NCBI GenBank assembly: GCA_030652715.1
Contig: JAUSQB010000222.1
Location: forward strand, 1-7,004
Direction of reading: 5' to 3'
DNA from: Rugosibacter sp.
GTDB lineage: Bacteria; Pseudomonadota; Gammaproteobacteria; Burkholderiales; Rhodocyclaceae
DNA: 7,004 nucleotides
Shown here: positions 1 to 5,394 of the stretch, piece by piece
Position numbering within the stretch: the stretch's first letter is position 1
How the letters are laid out: each line of letters opens with the position of its first letter
Position numbers and translations under genes: made by a program
The notes under the pieces: generated by a model
Database searches by the model: none
What the model saw: the letters and a program-made list of their open reading frames with translations, nothing else
What the model was told of the DNA's origin: nothing

Positions 1-393
1 CGCCTGGGTGTAGCGCAGCAATAGATGCTGCATCGGGACGAAGCTCTCGAATTCTTCCCTCAACAGCTGCTTCTTCAGCCGATAGGCGTGGCCGGCGCTT
101 TGCACGATAGCCCGGCTGGGTGTGGTTTCGCCGCCCATGAAGAGGGAGATGCCGACGACTCCTTCGTTGCCGACCACGGCGATTTCGGCGGATGCGCCAT
201 CCTCCATGACATAGAGCAAGGACACGATAGCGGTGGTGGGAAAATAGGCATGACGAAGCTGAATGCCGGATTCGTAAAGTACATTGCCAAGTGGCAGAAA
301 AACCAGTTCCAGATGCGGGAGCAGACGCGCATACTCGTCCGCCGGCAGGGCGGTGAGAAGGTAATTTTGATGCGGGTTATGCGAGCGCAGCAT
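1..393 (-). CDS. Crp/Fnr-family transcriptional regulator, N-terminal part (runs off the left edge)
   Basis: The minus strand encodes 131 residues with no stop before the window edge; the family is usually about 220-240 residues, so the C-terminal helix-turn-helix is outside the window. Residues about 15-131 form a cyclic-nucleotide-binding-type beta-roll with the segments LLPHLELV (24-31), YFPTTAIVSLLY (50-61) and VVGNEGVVGI (73-82), which are characteristic of a proteobacterial Crp/Fnr subgroup. The Glu of the CRP FGE motif is replaced (VGI at 80-82), although an SR pair (93-94) remains, so cAMP binding is doubtful. There is no cysteine in the visible part, which argues against an FNR-type iron-sulphur sensor. 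The start at 393 was chosen because AGGGG (plus coordinates 401-405) lies 7 bases upstream. An in-frame ATG at 417 has no comparable ribosome site. The gene is divergent from the envelope genes and may control them. Confidence 0.88.
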   Translation of the reverse strand, partial: MLRSHNPHQNYLLTALPADEYARLLPHLELVFLPLGNVLYESGIQLRHAYFPTTAIVSLLYVMEDGASAEIAVVGNEGVVGISLFMGGETTPSRAIVQSAGHAYRLKKQLLREEFESFVPMQHLLLRYTQA

Positions 394-488
394 GAGCAAT
401 CCCCTGATTTCGATCATCAACCGATGATTACCAGATTCCAGCAACGTGCTGAAGCAAAAGCATTGGAATATTTTAAGCTGTCTTATTA

Positions 489-494
489 ATTTTA
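489..494 (-). promoter_or_regulatory. Candidate -10 hexamer for the divergent Crp/Fnr gene
   Basis: Read on the minus strand this is TAAAAT, five of six matches to TATAAT. It lies 18 bases from the edge of the box at 513-528 and about 95 bases before the regulator's start codon. It would allow the shared box to act on the regulator itself. The call rests on position and match only; the region is AT-rich, so chance matches are likely. Confidence 0.3.
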
Positions 495-512
495 CATTTT
501 TCGCTTTACTTG

Positions 513-530
513 CGTTCGCCAGCGCACAGA
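513..530 (+). promoter_or_regulatory. Crp-like box, copy 1
   Basis: The sequence CGTTCGCCAGCGCACAGA matches the consensus YGTNCGYYARCGCACAGA shared by five intergenic sites. The right half CGCACA is intact and the left half is degenerate (CGTTCG for TGTGCG). A -10-like GATCAT lies at 550-555, 21 bases after the 16-base core (513-528), which is the spacing of a class II activator site. The start codon of the SlyB-like gene is about 220 bases away. It also sits about 128 bases before the divergent regulator gene, for which its better half-site comes first. Confidence 0.5.
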
Positions 531-640
531 GCAGTCCCCTCATATGAGAGATCATAGGTGTGACGATCGAGAGTTGACCCAGAGCGACCGCGCAGTTGAA
601 ATCCCATGCGGCGTGGAAAGGGTACAGAAGGTCGGAAATA

Positions 641-678
641 GGATGAGCATCAAGCCGTAGGTGGGGAATGGCTCATCT
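641..678 (+). other. Stem-loop in the leader of the SlyB-like gene
   Basis: GATGAGC (642-648) pairs with GCTCATC (671-677), and a G-U pair (641/678) extends the stem to 8 pairs with a 22-base loop. No T-run follows, so it is not a terminator. It lies 64 bases before the start codon at 742 and could affect stability or translation of the leader; no function is shown. Confidence 0.3.
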
Positions 679-741
679 CAATGATTGCGACGCCAGATTT
701 ACTGGCACGCAACACTCTTCAACTTACGCAGGGGGCATGCC

Positions 742-1203
742 ATGAAAACGATGAATGAACTTGGATCAATACTCGGAATAATTTCTGTCTTGATGTTGGG
801 TGCGTGTGCAACCACGAACACCCCGCCCAATACGTCCTATGGTGGCGTCGCCAACCCAGGCAATGTTTACTCGGGGTACGGCGTGGTGCAATCCGTTGAA
901 CTCGTGAAGCAAGACAACAGCGGCGTTGGCTTGGGCACCATCGCCGGTGCCGTAGTCGGGGGTGTCGTTGGTAACCAGGTGGGAGCCGGACGGGGCAACA
1001 CGGCGGCGACGGTCCTCGGCGCAGCGGGCGGTGCCTATATTGGCCACGAGTTGGAAAATCGGCAACAGCAGAATGCCGATGCCTACAAGGTCACTGTCCG
1101 CATGGAGAACGGGGCATATCAGGCGCTGATGTATAGCACTAACCCCGGTTTCCGGGTCGGCGACCGGGTGCGGTTCGAAAACAGTGTCCTGCAGCGCTAC
1201 TGA
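742..1203 (+). CDS. SlyB-like glycine-zipper outer-membrane lipoprotein
   Basis: The product has 153 residues. A lipoprotein signal sequence ends in the lipobox LGAC, with Cys22 as the predicted lipidated residue. The mature part has the layout of the 17-kDa surface antigen / SlyB family: a short strand segment around GYGVVQSVELV (45-55), a glycine-zipper hairpin at about 61-101 with repeated GxxxG spacing, and a C-terminal segment YKVTVRMENG (115-124) ending in FRVGDRVRF (137-145). Family members sit in the outer membrane and are linked to envelope integrity under stress. The start at 742 has GGGGG 6 bases upstream; an in-frame ATG at 685 would put extra sequence before the signal peptide and is disfavoured. 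The next gene begins 42 bases downstream, so an operon is likely. A Crp-like box lies about 220 bases upstream. Confidence 0.88.
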   Translation: MKTMNELGSILGIISVLMLGACATTNTPPNTSYGGVANPGNVYSGYGVVQSVELVKQDNSGVGLGTIAGAVVGGVVGNQVGAGRGNTAATVLGAAGGAYIGHELENRQQQNADAYKVTVRMENGAYQALMYSTNPGFRVGDRVRFENSVLQRY

Positions 1204-1245
1204 TCACGGCATGGGGGGGCGGTACAACCTCCGCAGGAGGCAAAT

Positions 1246-1665
1246 ATGAAAATACATATCCATGGAGTTCCCTACCTGCGACTACTGATTGGTGGTAGCG
1301 CGGTGATCCTGCTAGGTCTTTTTGGAATTGCGGCCGTGATGGCATGGGCACCAGCCTCGGCCGAAGAAAGCGTCGACAAGTTCCAGGCATTGCCAATCAA
1401 GAAGGTCGGTTCACGCGGTAGAGTGCGGTGTGAGGAATGCGGTGTCATCGTGTCCATGCGTGAGATTGATCAACTCGACGGGTCAGACGGCGTGACGAGA
1501 GACGGTCAAGACAAGATACCGGGGAAGTCAGCCAAGAGCTATGAGGTCACTGTTCGCATGAAGGATGGTTCGAGCCGCGTGTTCCTGGATGCGAATCCCG
1601 TGAATTGGCGACCTGGGGAAGGCATCATCTTAATCCAAGGCGCAACAAATCAGTCGGACGATTGA
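1246..1665 (+). CDS. Small exported or membrane-anchored protein related to the SlyB flanking segments
   Basis: The product has 139 residues. GGAGG lies just upstream of the start. Residues 11-34 are strongly hydrophobic, followed by an APASA/EE junction (35-41) that fits signal peptidase cleavage; an uncleaved anchor is the alternative. The mature part contains a CEEC pair (Cys62, Cys65) leading into CGVIVSMREI (65-74), then a polar stretch, then YEVTVRMKDGSSRVF (99-113) and NWRPGEGIIL (120-129). The last two align with the C-terminal segment of the preceding lipoprotein, and the CGVIVSMREI segment resembles its GYGVVQSVEL. The glycine zipper that separates these segments in SlyB is absent. 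The gene therefore looks like a zipper-less relative co-transcribed with 742-1203. Specific function is unknown; the Cys pair may bind metal or form a disulfide. Confidence 0.82.
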   Translation: MKIHIHGVPYLRLLIGGSAVILLGLFGIAAVMAWAPASAEESVDKFQALPIKKVGSRGRVRCEECGVIVSMREIDQLDGSDGVTRDGQDKIPGKSAKSYEVTVRMKDGSSRVFLDANPVNWRPGEGIILIQGATNQSDD

Positions 1666-1984
1666 AATCACCGCCATCGGCCCGGGCGGACGAGCCACTA
1701 GCCGTGGCAGGATGAATGCCAAGGCGCTACGTGCGCCAGCGTACAGAGAATATGCTGGACTTGGGGAATGATATCCACAATGGGAAGTTGCCATCAGTAA
1801 AAACCTCGTCAACACTGGATGAAATGAAGCATGCCAAAAATCAACACTCGTCTTGCACATCACGGGGTCAGTGATTGACTCAGGTCGTTTCGTAGTGACT
1901 GTCAGTATCTTGCCGTCTTTGCAGGCAGTCGGAAATATGTAAGAAAAAAGGCGGAGTGATACAACTTATAAATCGGGAATAATA
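1666..1984 (+). other. Intergenic region (319 bases) before the OmpA-like gene
   Basis: No credible gene is seen. Small GC-rich inverted repeats occur just after the stop codon (CCGCC 1671-1675 with GGCGG 1685-1689; GCCAC 1695-1699 with GTGGC 1705-1709), but no T-run follows, so a terminator cannot be claimed. Box copy 2 lies at 1730-1747 with a -10 candidate at 1767-1772. The remaining roughly 200 bases before 1985 would be an untranslated leader. Confidence 0.55.
1730..1747 (+). promoter_or_regulatory. Crp-like box, copy 2
   Basis: CGTGCGCCAGCGTACAGA matches the five-site consensus, with both half-sites well conserved (CGTGCG and CGTACA around the spacer CCAG). A -10-like AATGAT at 1767-1772 follows after 21 bases. 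The next gene downstream is the OmpA-like protein, whose start codon is about 247 bases from the box centre, implying a leader near 200 bases if this promoter is used. Confidence 0.5.
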
Positions 1985-2653
1985 ATGACATATTCATTAA
2001 TCAAGAAGAAAATGGGCCTGGCCGTATCATGTGCTCTGGCACTAAGCGTTGTATCGGGCATGGCAAGGGCGGACACCCATCCGGCGGATACGGGCTATCT
2101 CATCGATCAGCGCGGCACGGTTGCGCGTAGCGGTTTCGGCTTGTGCTGGCACACCGGCTTTGGTCCTGCAGTGCACACACCGGAGTGTGATTCGACTGTT
2201 GTTCCAACACCCATCGCCACGGCCGCTGAACCGGCCCCACCTGCCGTAGTCGCGCCAAAGCCTGTAGCTGAACGAGTGACGCTGGATGCTGACACCTTGT
2301 TCGACTTCGATAAGGCGGTTTTACGTCCAGCGGGGCGGGTGGCGCTGGATGATTTCCTTGGCAAGTTGAAGGGTATCGATCTGGAGGTGATTACAGCGGT
2401 CGGGCATGCCGACCGCTTTGGTTCTGAAGCCTACAACCAGCGTCTGTCCGAGCAACGCGCAGCCGCAGTCAAGACGTATCTGGTCAGCAAGGGTATCGAG
2501 CCCAATCGCATACAGACTGAAGGAAAGGGCGAGATGCAGCCGGTAACCAAGGCCGGCGAATGCCGCGGTGCCAAGAGCGCCAAGGTAATCGCCTGCCTGC
2601 AATCTGATCGCCGCGTCAATATTGAAGTCATAGGTAGTCGGATCGACAGGTAA
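1985..2653 (+). CDS. OmpA-family protein with peptidoglycan-binding C-terminal domain
   Basis: The product has 222 residues. A signal peptide ends at ARA/D (29/30). Residues 38-70 hold YLIDQRG and an FGLCWHTGF...PECD segment with Cys54 and Cys68, a feature I associate with short OmpA proteins of betaproteobacteria. A Pro/Ala-rich linker (74-95) leads to the OmpA-C domain at about 97-217: TLFDFDK (104-110), GHAD (140-143), NQRLSEQRA (151-159) and SDRRVNIEV (207-215). Asp143 and Arg158 correspond to the residues that grip diaminopimelate of peptidoglycan. Cys193 and Cys204 match the known disulfide position. No eight-strand barrel is present, so it is the short form that ties the outer membrane to the wall. 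The ribosome site (GGGAA) is modest. The gene has its own upstream box and a strong terminator at 2681-2711, so it is probably monocistronic. Confidence 0.9.
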   Translation: MTYSLIKKKMGLAVSCALALSVVSGMARADTHPADTGYLIDQRGTVARSGFGLCWHTGFGPAVHTPECDSTVVPTPIATAAEPAPPAVVAPKPVAERVTLDADTLFDFDKAVLRPAGRVALDDFLGKLKGIDLEVITAVGHADRFGSEAYNQRLSEQRAAAVKTYLVSKGIEPNRIQTEGKGEMQPVTKAGECRGAKSAKVIACLQSDRRVNIEVIGSRIDR

Positions 2654-2680
2654 TTAATCTACCGGCAGTTCCCGTACTAG

Positions 2681-2711
2681 AAAAATACCCTGCTACGGCA
2701 GGGTATTTTTT
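2681..2711 (+). terminator. Strong intrinsic terminator after the OmpA-like gene
   Basis: A perfect 13-base-pair stem (2681-2693 with 2698-2710) encloses the tetraloop TACG closed by C-G, which is the extra-stable UNCG type in RNA. The 3' arm ends in six T residues (2706-2711) and the 5' arm begins with five A residues, so the structure could also terminate transcription arriving from the right. It lies 27 bases after the stop codon at 2653. Confidence 0.93.
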
Positions 2712-2782
2712 CCAGGTGGTGTGCTTGCAATCTATCCGGGATCCATTGTTCCATCGTTGCCGAATCGACTGATTGCCGACTA

Positions 2783-2800
2783 TGTGCGTTAGCAGACAGA
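2783..2800 (+). promoter_or_regulatory. Crp-like box, copy 3
   Basis: TGTGCGTTAGCAGACAGA has a perfect left half (TGTGCG) and a degenerate right half (CAGACA), with the conserved GA after it. A -10-like CATAAG occurs at 2818-2823, 19 bases after the core; this spacing is 2 bases shorter than at the other four sites. The site lies beyond the OmpA terminator and about 200 bases before the gene at 2991. Confidence 0.45.
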
Positions 2801-2947
2801 TGCAAAGAGGTAATCGCCATAAGCTGAGCTTGTCGGAGTTAACAGAGTGCAATGTCGGGTGCAATGCCTATCGCGTGGCAATAAGCAATGGCTGTAAGCG
2901 ACATGGTTTCGGCGAAGAGAAATAAATGCCCAGCATGACTTTCCGAT

Positions 2948-2965
2948 ATATCAATATCAATATCA
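2948..2965 (+). repeat. Three tandem ATATCA hexamers
   Basis: Three perfect head-to-tail copies of ATATCA lie about 25-40 bases before the start codon at 2991 and immediately upstream of the AT-rich ribosome-binding segment. Short tandem arrays can slip during replication; here a change in number would alter leader length and not a reading frame. No function is shown. Confidence 0.6.
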
Positions 2966-2990
2966 ACCTCATCACATAAAGGAATAAAAA

Positions 2991-3602
2991 ATGAAAAAAC
3001 TTAACATTAACGTGATCGCACTCGCAGTCAGCCTCGCATTTAGCACTGGCGTAATGGCGCAGGGTATGTCGAAAAAAGACTACAAGGCTGACAAAGAAAA
3101 GATCGCGGCCGAGTACAAGTCGGCCAAGGAGGGTTGCGTTTCGTTGTCCGGTAACGCGAAAGATATCTGTGTCGCCGAGGCCAACGGCAAAGAGAAGGTT
3201 GCAATCGCTGAACTCGACGCTAGCTATAAGCCCAGCCTGAAGGCTCGTTATGAGGTACGTGTCGCCAAAGCCGAGGCCGACTATGCGGTAGCGAATGAGC
3301 GGTGCGACGATTTGGCTGGCAATGCGAAGGATGTTTGCGTGAAGGAGGCGAAAGCGGCGCAAACCACCGCCAAGGCCGATGCCAAGGCGCAGATGAAGAC
3401 TTCGGATGCGAATGTTACAGCGAACGAAAAGTCTGCAGAGGCACACAGCAAGGCGGATACCCGAGCCACCGAGGCCCGTAAGGATGCCACGGCAGACAAG
3501 AGTGATGCCGAGTATGCAGTAGCAAAAGAAAAATGCGACATATTTGCCGGTACTGCCAAGGATAACTGCTTGAATCAGGCGAAGACCCATTTTGGCAAGT
3601 AA
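2991..3602 (+). CDS. Exported Ala/Lys-rich protein with three C-X10-C repeat units
   Basis: The product has 203 residues. A signal peptide is cleaved at VMA/QG (23/24), and AAAGGAA provides the ribosome site. The mature protein is highly charged, rich in Ala, Lys, Asp and Glu, and predicted to be largely helical. Three related units each carry two cysteines exactly ten residues apart: Cys49-Cys60, Cys105-Cys116 and Cys182-Cys193. Each has the pattern C-(x)3-L/F-x-G-(N/T)AKD-x-C and is preceded by E/D-Y-x-(S/V)-A-(K/N)-E. Units 2 and 3 are separated by an Ala/Lys/Asp-rich linker (about 121-172) with no cysteine. The even cysteine number and periplasmic location suggest intra-unit disulfides. 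I recall similar uncharacterised proteins in betaproteobacteria but no known function. It is followed closely by osmB (52 bases), probably in one transcript started at the box near 2783. Confidence 0.85.
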   Translation: MKKLNINVIALAVSLAFSTGVMAQGMSKKDYKADKEKIAAEYKSAKEGCVSLSGNAKDICVAEANGKEKVAIAELDASYKPSLKARYEVRVAKAEADYAVANERCDDLAGNAKDVCVKEAKAAQTTAKADAKAQMKTSDANVTANEKSAEAHSKADTRATEARKDATADKSDAEYAVAKEKCDIFAGTAKDNCLNQAKTHFGK

Positions 3603-3654
3603 TCAATGACACCCGGCGGCACAAAATCCCAACATTTTATAAAGAGGCAATTCC

Positions 3655-3873
3655 ATGAAAACGATACAAAAAGCTATGTTTAGCGCAGTTGTCGCAACAA
3701 TGTTGCTTGGCTTGAGTGCCTGTTCCGGTATGTCAACGCAGGAAAAAAACACGGCCATCGGTGCTGGCGTCGGTGCTATTGGCGGTTCCGTTCTTACGGG
3801 CGGCAGCACGGCTGGAACCATTGGTGGTGCAGCCGTTGGCGGAATTATTGGCCACGAAGTCAACAAAAAATAA
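3655..3873 (+). CDS. osmB: OsmB-like osmotically inducible glycine-zipper lipoprotein
   Basis: The product has 72 residues, the same length as I recall for Escherichia coli OsmB. The lipoprotein signal ends in LSAC with Cys23 lipidated. The mature part starts with a short polar segment, then NTAIGAGVGAIGG (32-44), a turn with LTGGST, and GTIGGAAVGGIIGHEV (54-69). This two-helix glycine zipper follows OsmB closely, including the NTAIGAG and GGAAVGG blocks. OsmB is an outer-membrane lipoprotein induced by high osmolarity and stationary phase in enterobacteria. AAGAGG lies 7 bases before the start. The gene lies 52 bases after the C-X10-C repeat protein with no terminator between, so it is likely co-transcribed with it, and it ends before the stem-loop at 3943-3971. 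Confidence 0.9.
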   Translation: MKTIQKAMFSAVVATMLLGLSACSGMSTQEKNTAIGAGVGAIGGSVLTGGSTAGTIGGAAVGGIIGHEVNKK

Positions 3874-3942
3874 TGATCAACATGCGATGTACGTGGCCTA
3901 TCCGGTCAGTGCATCGCGTTTGCTGATTGATCTCATTCCGTA

Positions 3943-3974
3943 GCGAGCATTATCGATAGGGTGATGCTCGCTTT
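3943..3974 (+). terminator. Probable stem-loop terminator or attenuator after osmB
   Basis: GCGAGCAT (3943-3950) pairs perfectly with ATGCTCGC (3964-3971) around a 13-base loop that can pair further internally (TATC with GATA). Only a short T-run (TTT, 3972-3974) follows, so termination may be partial, leaving some read-through into the lipoprotein gene at 4003. Confidence 0.5.
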
Positions 3975-4002
3975 CGGTCAAGTAAAACACCAGGAGATAA
4001 AA

Positions 4003-4200
4003 ATGATGAAATTTGGGAAAACCGTTAGCGCAGTCTTGGGCATGAGTGCATTGCTTGTTGCATTAATCGGCTGCCAAAAACAGGAAGGCCCGGCAGAGCG
4101 CGCTGGCAAGGAAGTTGATAAAACGATAGAAAAAACCGGTCAGCAGATCGAAAAAGCCGGTGAAAGCATTCAGGATGCGGCAAAAGGGGATGGCAAGTAG
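4003..4200 (+). CDS. Small helical lipoprotein related to the N-terminal part of the BON lipoprotein
   Basis: The product has 65 residues. AGGAG (3992-3996) is 6 bases before the ATG at 4003; a second ATG follows directly at 4006, and an upstream in-frame ATG at 3961 lies inside the stem-loop and is rejected. The lipoprotein signal ends in LIGC with Cys24 lipidated. The mature 42 residues form one charged amphipathic helix, with AERAGKEVDKTIEKTGQQIE at 31-50 followed by KAGESIQDAAK. The opening of the mature part matches that of the BON lipoprotein at 5395-5817 (C-x-K...AGKxxDxTI), but this protein stops where the BON domain would begin. Such tethered helices may act as spacers or as membrane-associated coiled coils, which is inference. 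It is probably partly co-transcribed with osmB. Confidence 0.85.
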   Translation: MMKFGKTVSAVLGMSALLVALIGCQKQEGPAERAGKEVDKTIEKTGQQIEKAGESIQDAAKGDGK

Positions 4201-4226
4201 TCTTTAACCAAATCCCTAACAGTACC

Positions 4227-4242
4227 CGCGAAGTCTTTCGCG
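4227..4242 (+). other. Small hairpin after the 4003-4200 gene
   Basis: CGCGAA (4227-4232) and TTCGCG (4237-4242) form a perfect 6-pair stem with a GTCT loop, 27 bases after the stop codon. No T-run follows (CATTTATG), so it is at most a weak terminator or a processing and stability element. Confidence 0.35.
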
Positions 4243-4319
4243 CATTTATGCCAATCGCATTTCTTAACATGATGCTTTATTCTTGCATAAAGAAATACGG
4301 CTCAAACAGGAGCTTCAAC

Positions 4320-4769
4320 ATGAAAAGCTTTTTGATCGCAACGGCGGTAGCCACTGTCACAATGATCACCCCGGCACACGCGACCGACGTTGGGGTCTCG
4401 ATCAGCATAGGCCAACCCGGGTTTTATGGACAAATCGATATCGGTGGCTATCCGCAACCGCAAGTGATCTATCGCCGACCGATAATGATCGAGCGGGGTT
4501 CGATGAACCGTCAACCTATCTATCTGCGCGTACCCCCAGGCCACGCCAAACATTGGCACAAGCATTGTCGCGAATACAACGCCTGCGGCGAGAGGGTCTT
4601 TTTTGTGCAGGATAACTGGTACAACCGCGAGTATGTTCCACGTTACCAGAAGCACCATGATAATCGCTCGGATGATGGCCGTAATCAGCATGGAGACGGT
4701 AGTCGTGACCGTGGAGATCATGAAAACGGGCGATCCGGCGACGATCGCAATCGTGGACGTAATCACTGA
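4320..4769 (+). CDS. Exported protein with HWxKHCxxYxACG motif and charged low-complexity tail
   Basis: The product has 149 residues. AGGAG lies 7 bases before the ATG at 4320; the in-frame ATG at 4248 would place extra residues before a normal signal peptide and is disfavoured. Cleavage is predicted at AHA/TD (21/22). The mature protein opens with DVGVSISIGQPGFYG (23-37), then PQVIY (47-51), VPPGHAKHWHKHCREYNACG (71-90) with Cys83 and Cys89, and VFFVQDNWYNREYVPRY (93-109). The last 40 residues are almost only Asp, Arg, Asn, Gly and His. I recall this arrangement from uncharacterised betaproteobacterial periplasmic proteins; function is unknown, and the His-rich core hints at metal binding. 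A weak sigma70-like promoter (TTAACA near 4264, CATAAA near 4286) may serve it separately from the genes upstream. Confidence 0.85.
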   Translation: MKSFLIATAVATVTMITPAHATDVGVSISIGQPGFYGQIDIGGYPQPQVIYRRPIMIERGSMNRQPIYLRVPPGHAKHWHKHCREYNACGERVFFVQDNWYNREYVPRYQKHHDNRSDDGRNQHGDGSRDRGDHENGRSGDDRNRGRNH

Positions 4770-4772
4770 GAC

Positions 4773-4793
4773 ATCCGTATAACGACGGATTTC
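4773..4793 (+). terminator. Weak candidate terminator after the 4320-4769 gene
   Basis: ATCCGT (4773-4778) pairs with ACGGAT (4785-4790) around the 6-base loop ATAACG, with TTC after it, only 3 bases beyond the stop codon. The stem is short and the T-run minimal, so termination is uncertain. Confidence 0.35.
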
Positions 4794-5238
4794 AGCCCTG
4801 ACGGGCGGGCAGTGAGCAAAGCATGAATGAAGGCTTGGTCAAACGCGCTGCTTTTTACCGTTACGGTAGAACAAGCTTGTCAGGGTATTTCATCCCACCC
4901 ATAAAGGATACCTGTATCAATATTCCCTCGCCGTAAATCCGCTCTGGCACATGCCTCAAGCTTATGCCTGCTGTCATTTTCAGTGGGTGGCACAGTGTGC
5001 TCGCTACACCCTGCCCACTAGTGGCAACACATCAGGATCACATCACCACTGGGCCCGTAACCCCATTCCCGACTGTGAGGCCAGCTTGGAATTGCACCAA
5101 TCAGCATTAAAACTACGATGATTAGCAGAGTGCAGCAGTTGAGGAAACGGTTGAATCATCAATACCGCTTGTTCATCGCAGTAGTCATCCCATGCCCTTA
5201 ACCAAGGGATTACTCGAACACAAACAGGGGAAACCCTC

Positions 5239-5256
5239 TGTACGCCAACGCACAGA
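5239..5256 (+). promoter_or_regulatory. Crp-like box, copy 4
   Basis: TGTACGCCAACGCACAGA is the most symmetric copy, with TGTACG and CGCACA differing from a perfect inverted repeat at one position. A -10-like CAAAAT lies at 5276-5281, 21 bases after the core. The BON lipoprotein starts about 148 bases from the box centre, the shortest distance of the five. A tight GAAA-loop hairpin (5226-5237) ends just before the box. Confidence 0.55.
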
Positions 5257-5394
5257 ATCACTTTTTGGTGAGGTGCAAAATCCTTTCGAATGAAGGTATG
5301 TGCGTACTCAATGACTGGTCATGCAAACAGGATCAAGTGGATGTGCGATCTTCATGAGTCCAGCCTGCTCATCTTATAAATAAAGGGAACAAAA

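Larger units (their letters stand above)
394..741. other. Divergent intergenic region (348 bases) between regulator and SlyB-like gene
   Basis: No credible gene is seen here; an open frame on the plus strand through 25-489 is the antisense shadow of the regulator. The region holds a minus-strand promoter candidate (489-494), the first copy of the repeated box (513-530) with a plus-strand -10 candidate at 550-555, and a stem-loop at 641-678. The rest of the leader before 742 shows nothing I recognise. Confidence 0.6.
2654..2990 (+). other. Intergenic region (337 bases) with terminator, box and leader
   Basis: No gene is seen. The region holds the terminator at 2681-2711, box copy 3 at 2783-2800 with a -10 candidate at 2818-2823, a GTGCAATG direct repeat near 2848-2866, and three tandem ATATCA units at 2948-2965 just before the ribosome site of the next gene. 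Confidence 0.6.
4770..5394 (+). other. 625-base region without a credible gene
   Basis: This is the longest gene-free stretch. Near its left end are the weak hairpin at 4773-4790 and a TACCG-TTA-CGGTA hairpin at 4856-4868. A stop-free plus frame without a usable start runs from about 4870 to 5117, and a minus frame covers 5043-5261; neither shows a ribosome site or a family I recognise, and the minus frame overlaps box copy 4. Further right are CCCTT (5195-5199) with AAGGG (5204-5208), AGGG-GAAA-CCCT (5226-5237), the box at 5239-5256 and its -10 candidate. The middle part (about 4870-5190) could be a decayed gene or insertion-sequence remnant; I cannot show which. Confidence 0.45.

Noticed and set aside
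25..489. Plus-strand open frame of 154 codons at the left edge
   Set aside because: It is antisense to the clearly recognisable Crp/Fnr-family protein on the minus strand and has no family features.
2868..3590. Minus-strand open frame of 240 codons
   Set aside because: It lies almost wholly antisense to the C-X10-C protein gene (2991-3602), which has a signal peptide, ribosome site and conserved repeats. The antisense frame is long because of the biased Ala/Lys codon pattern opposite it, and its Leu/Arg/Gly-rich product looks like a shadow.
4302..4766. Minus-strand open frame of 154 codons
   Set aside because: It is antisense to the exported protein at 4320-4769, shows no ribosome site and resembles no family.
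4851..4868. TTTTT followed by a TACCG-TTA-CGGTA hairpin, considered as a terminator
   Set aside because: The T-run precedes the hairpin on the plus strand and becomes an A-run after it on the minus strand, so it fits an intrinsic terminator in neither direction.
5043..5261. Minus-strand open frame of 72 codons, briefly considered as a transposase remnant
   Set aside because: No recognisable motif, no terminal repeats around it, and its start overlaps box copy 4; mentioned only as part of the unexplained region.
5298..5357. Twenty-codon frame in the leader of the BON gene, considered as a leader peptide
   Set aside because: The only purine-rich stretch (AAGG) is too close to the ATG to act as a ribosome site, and there is no codon run suggesting attenuation.
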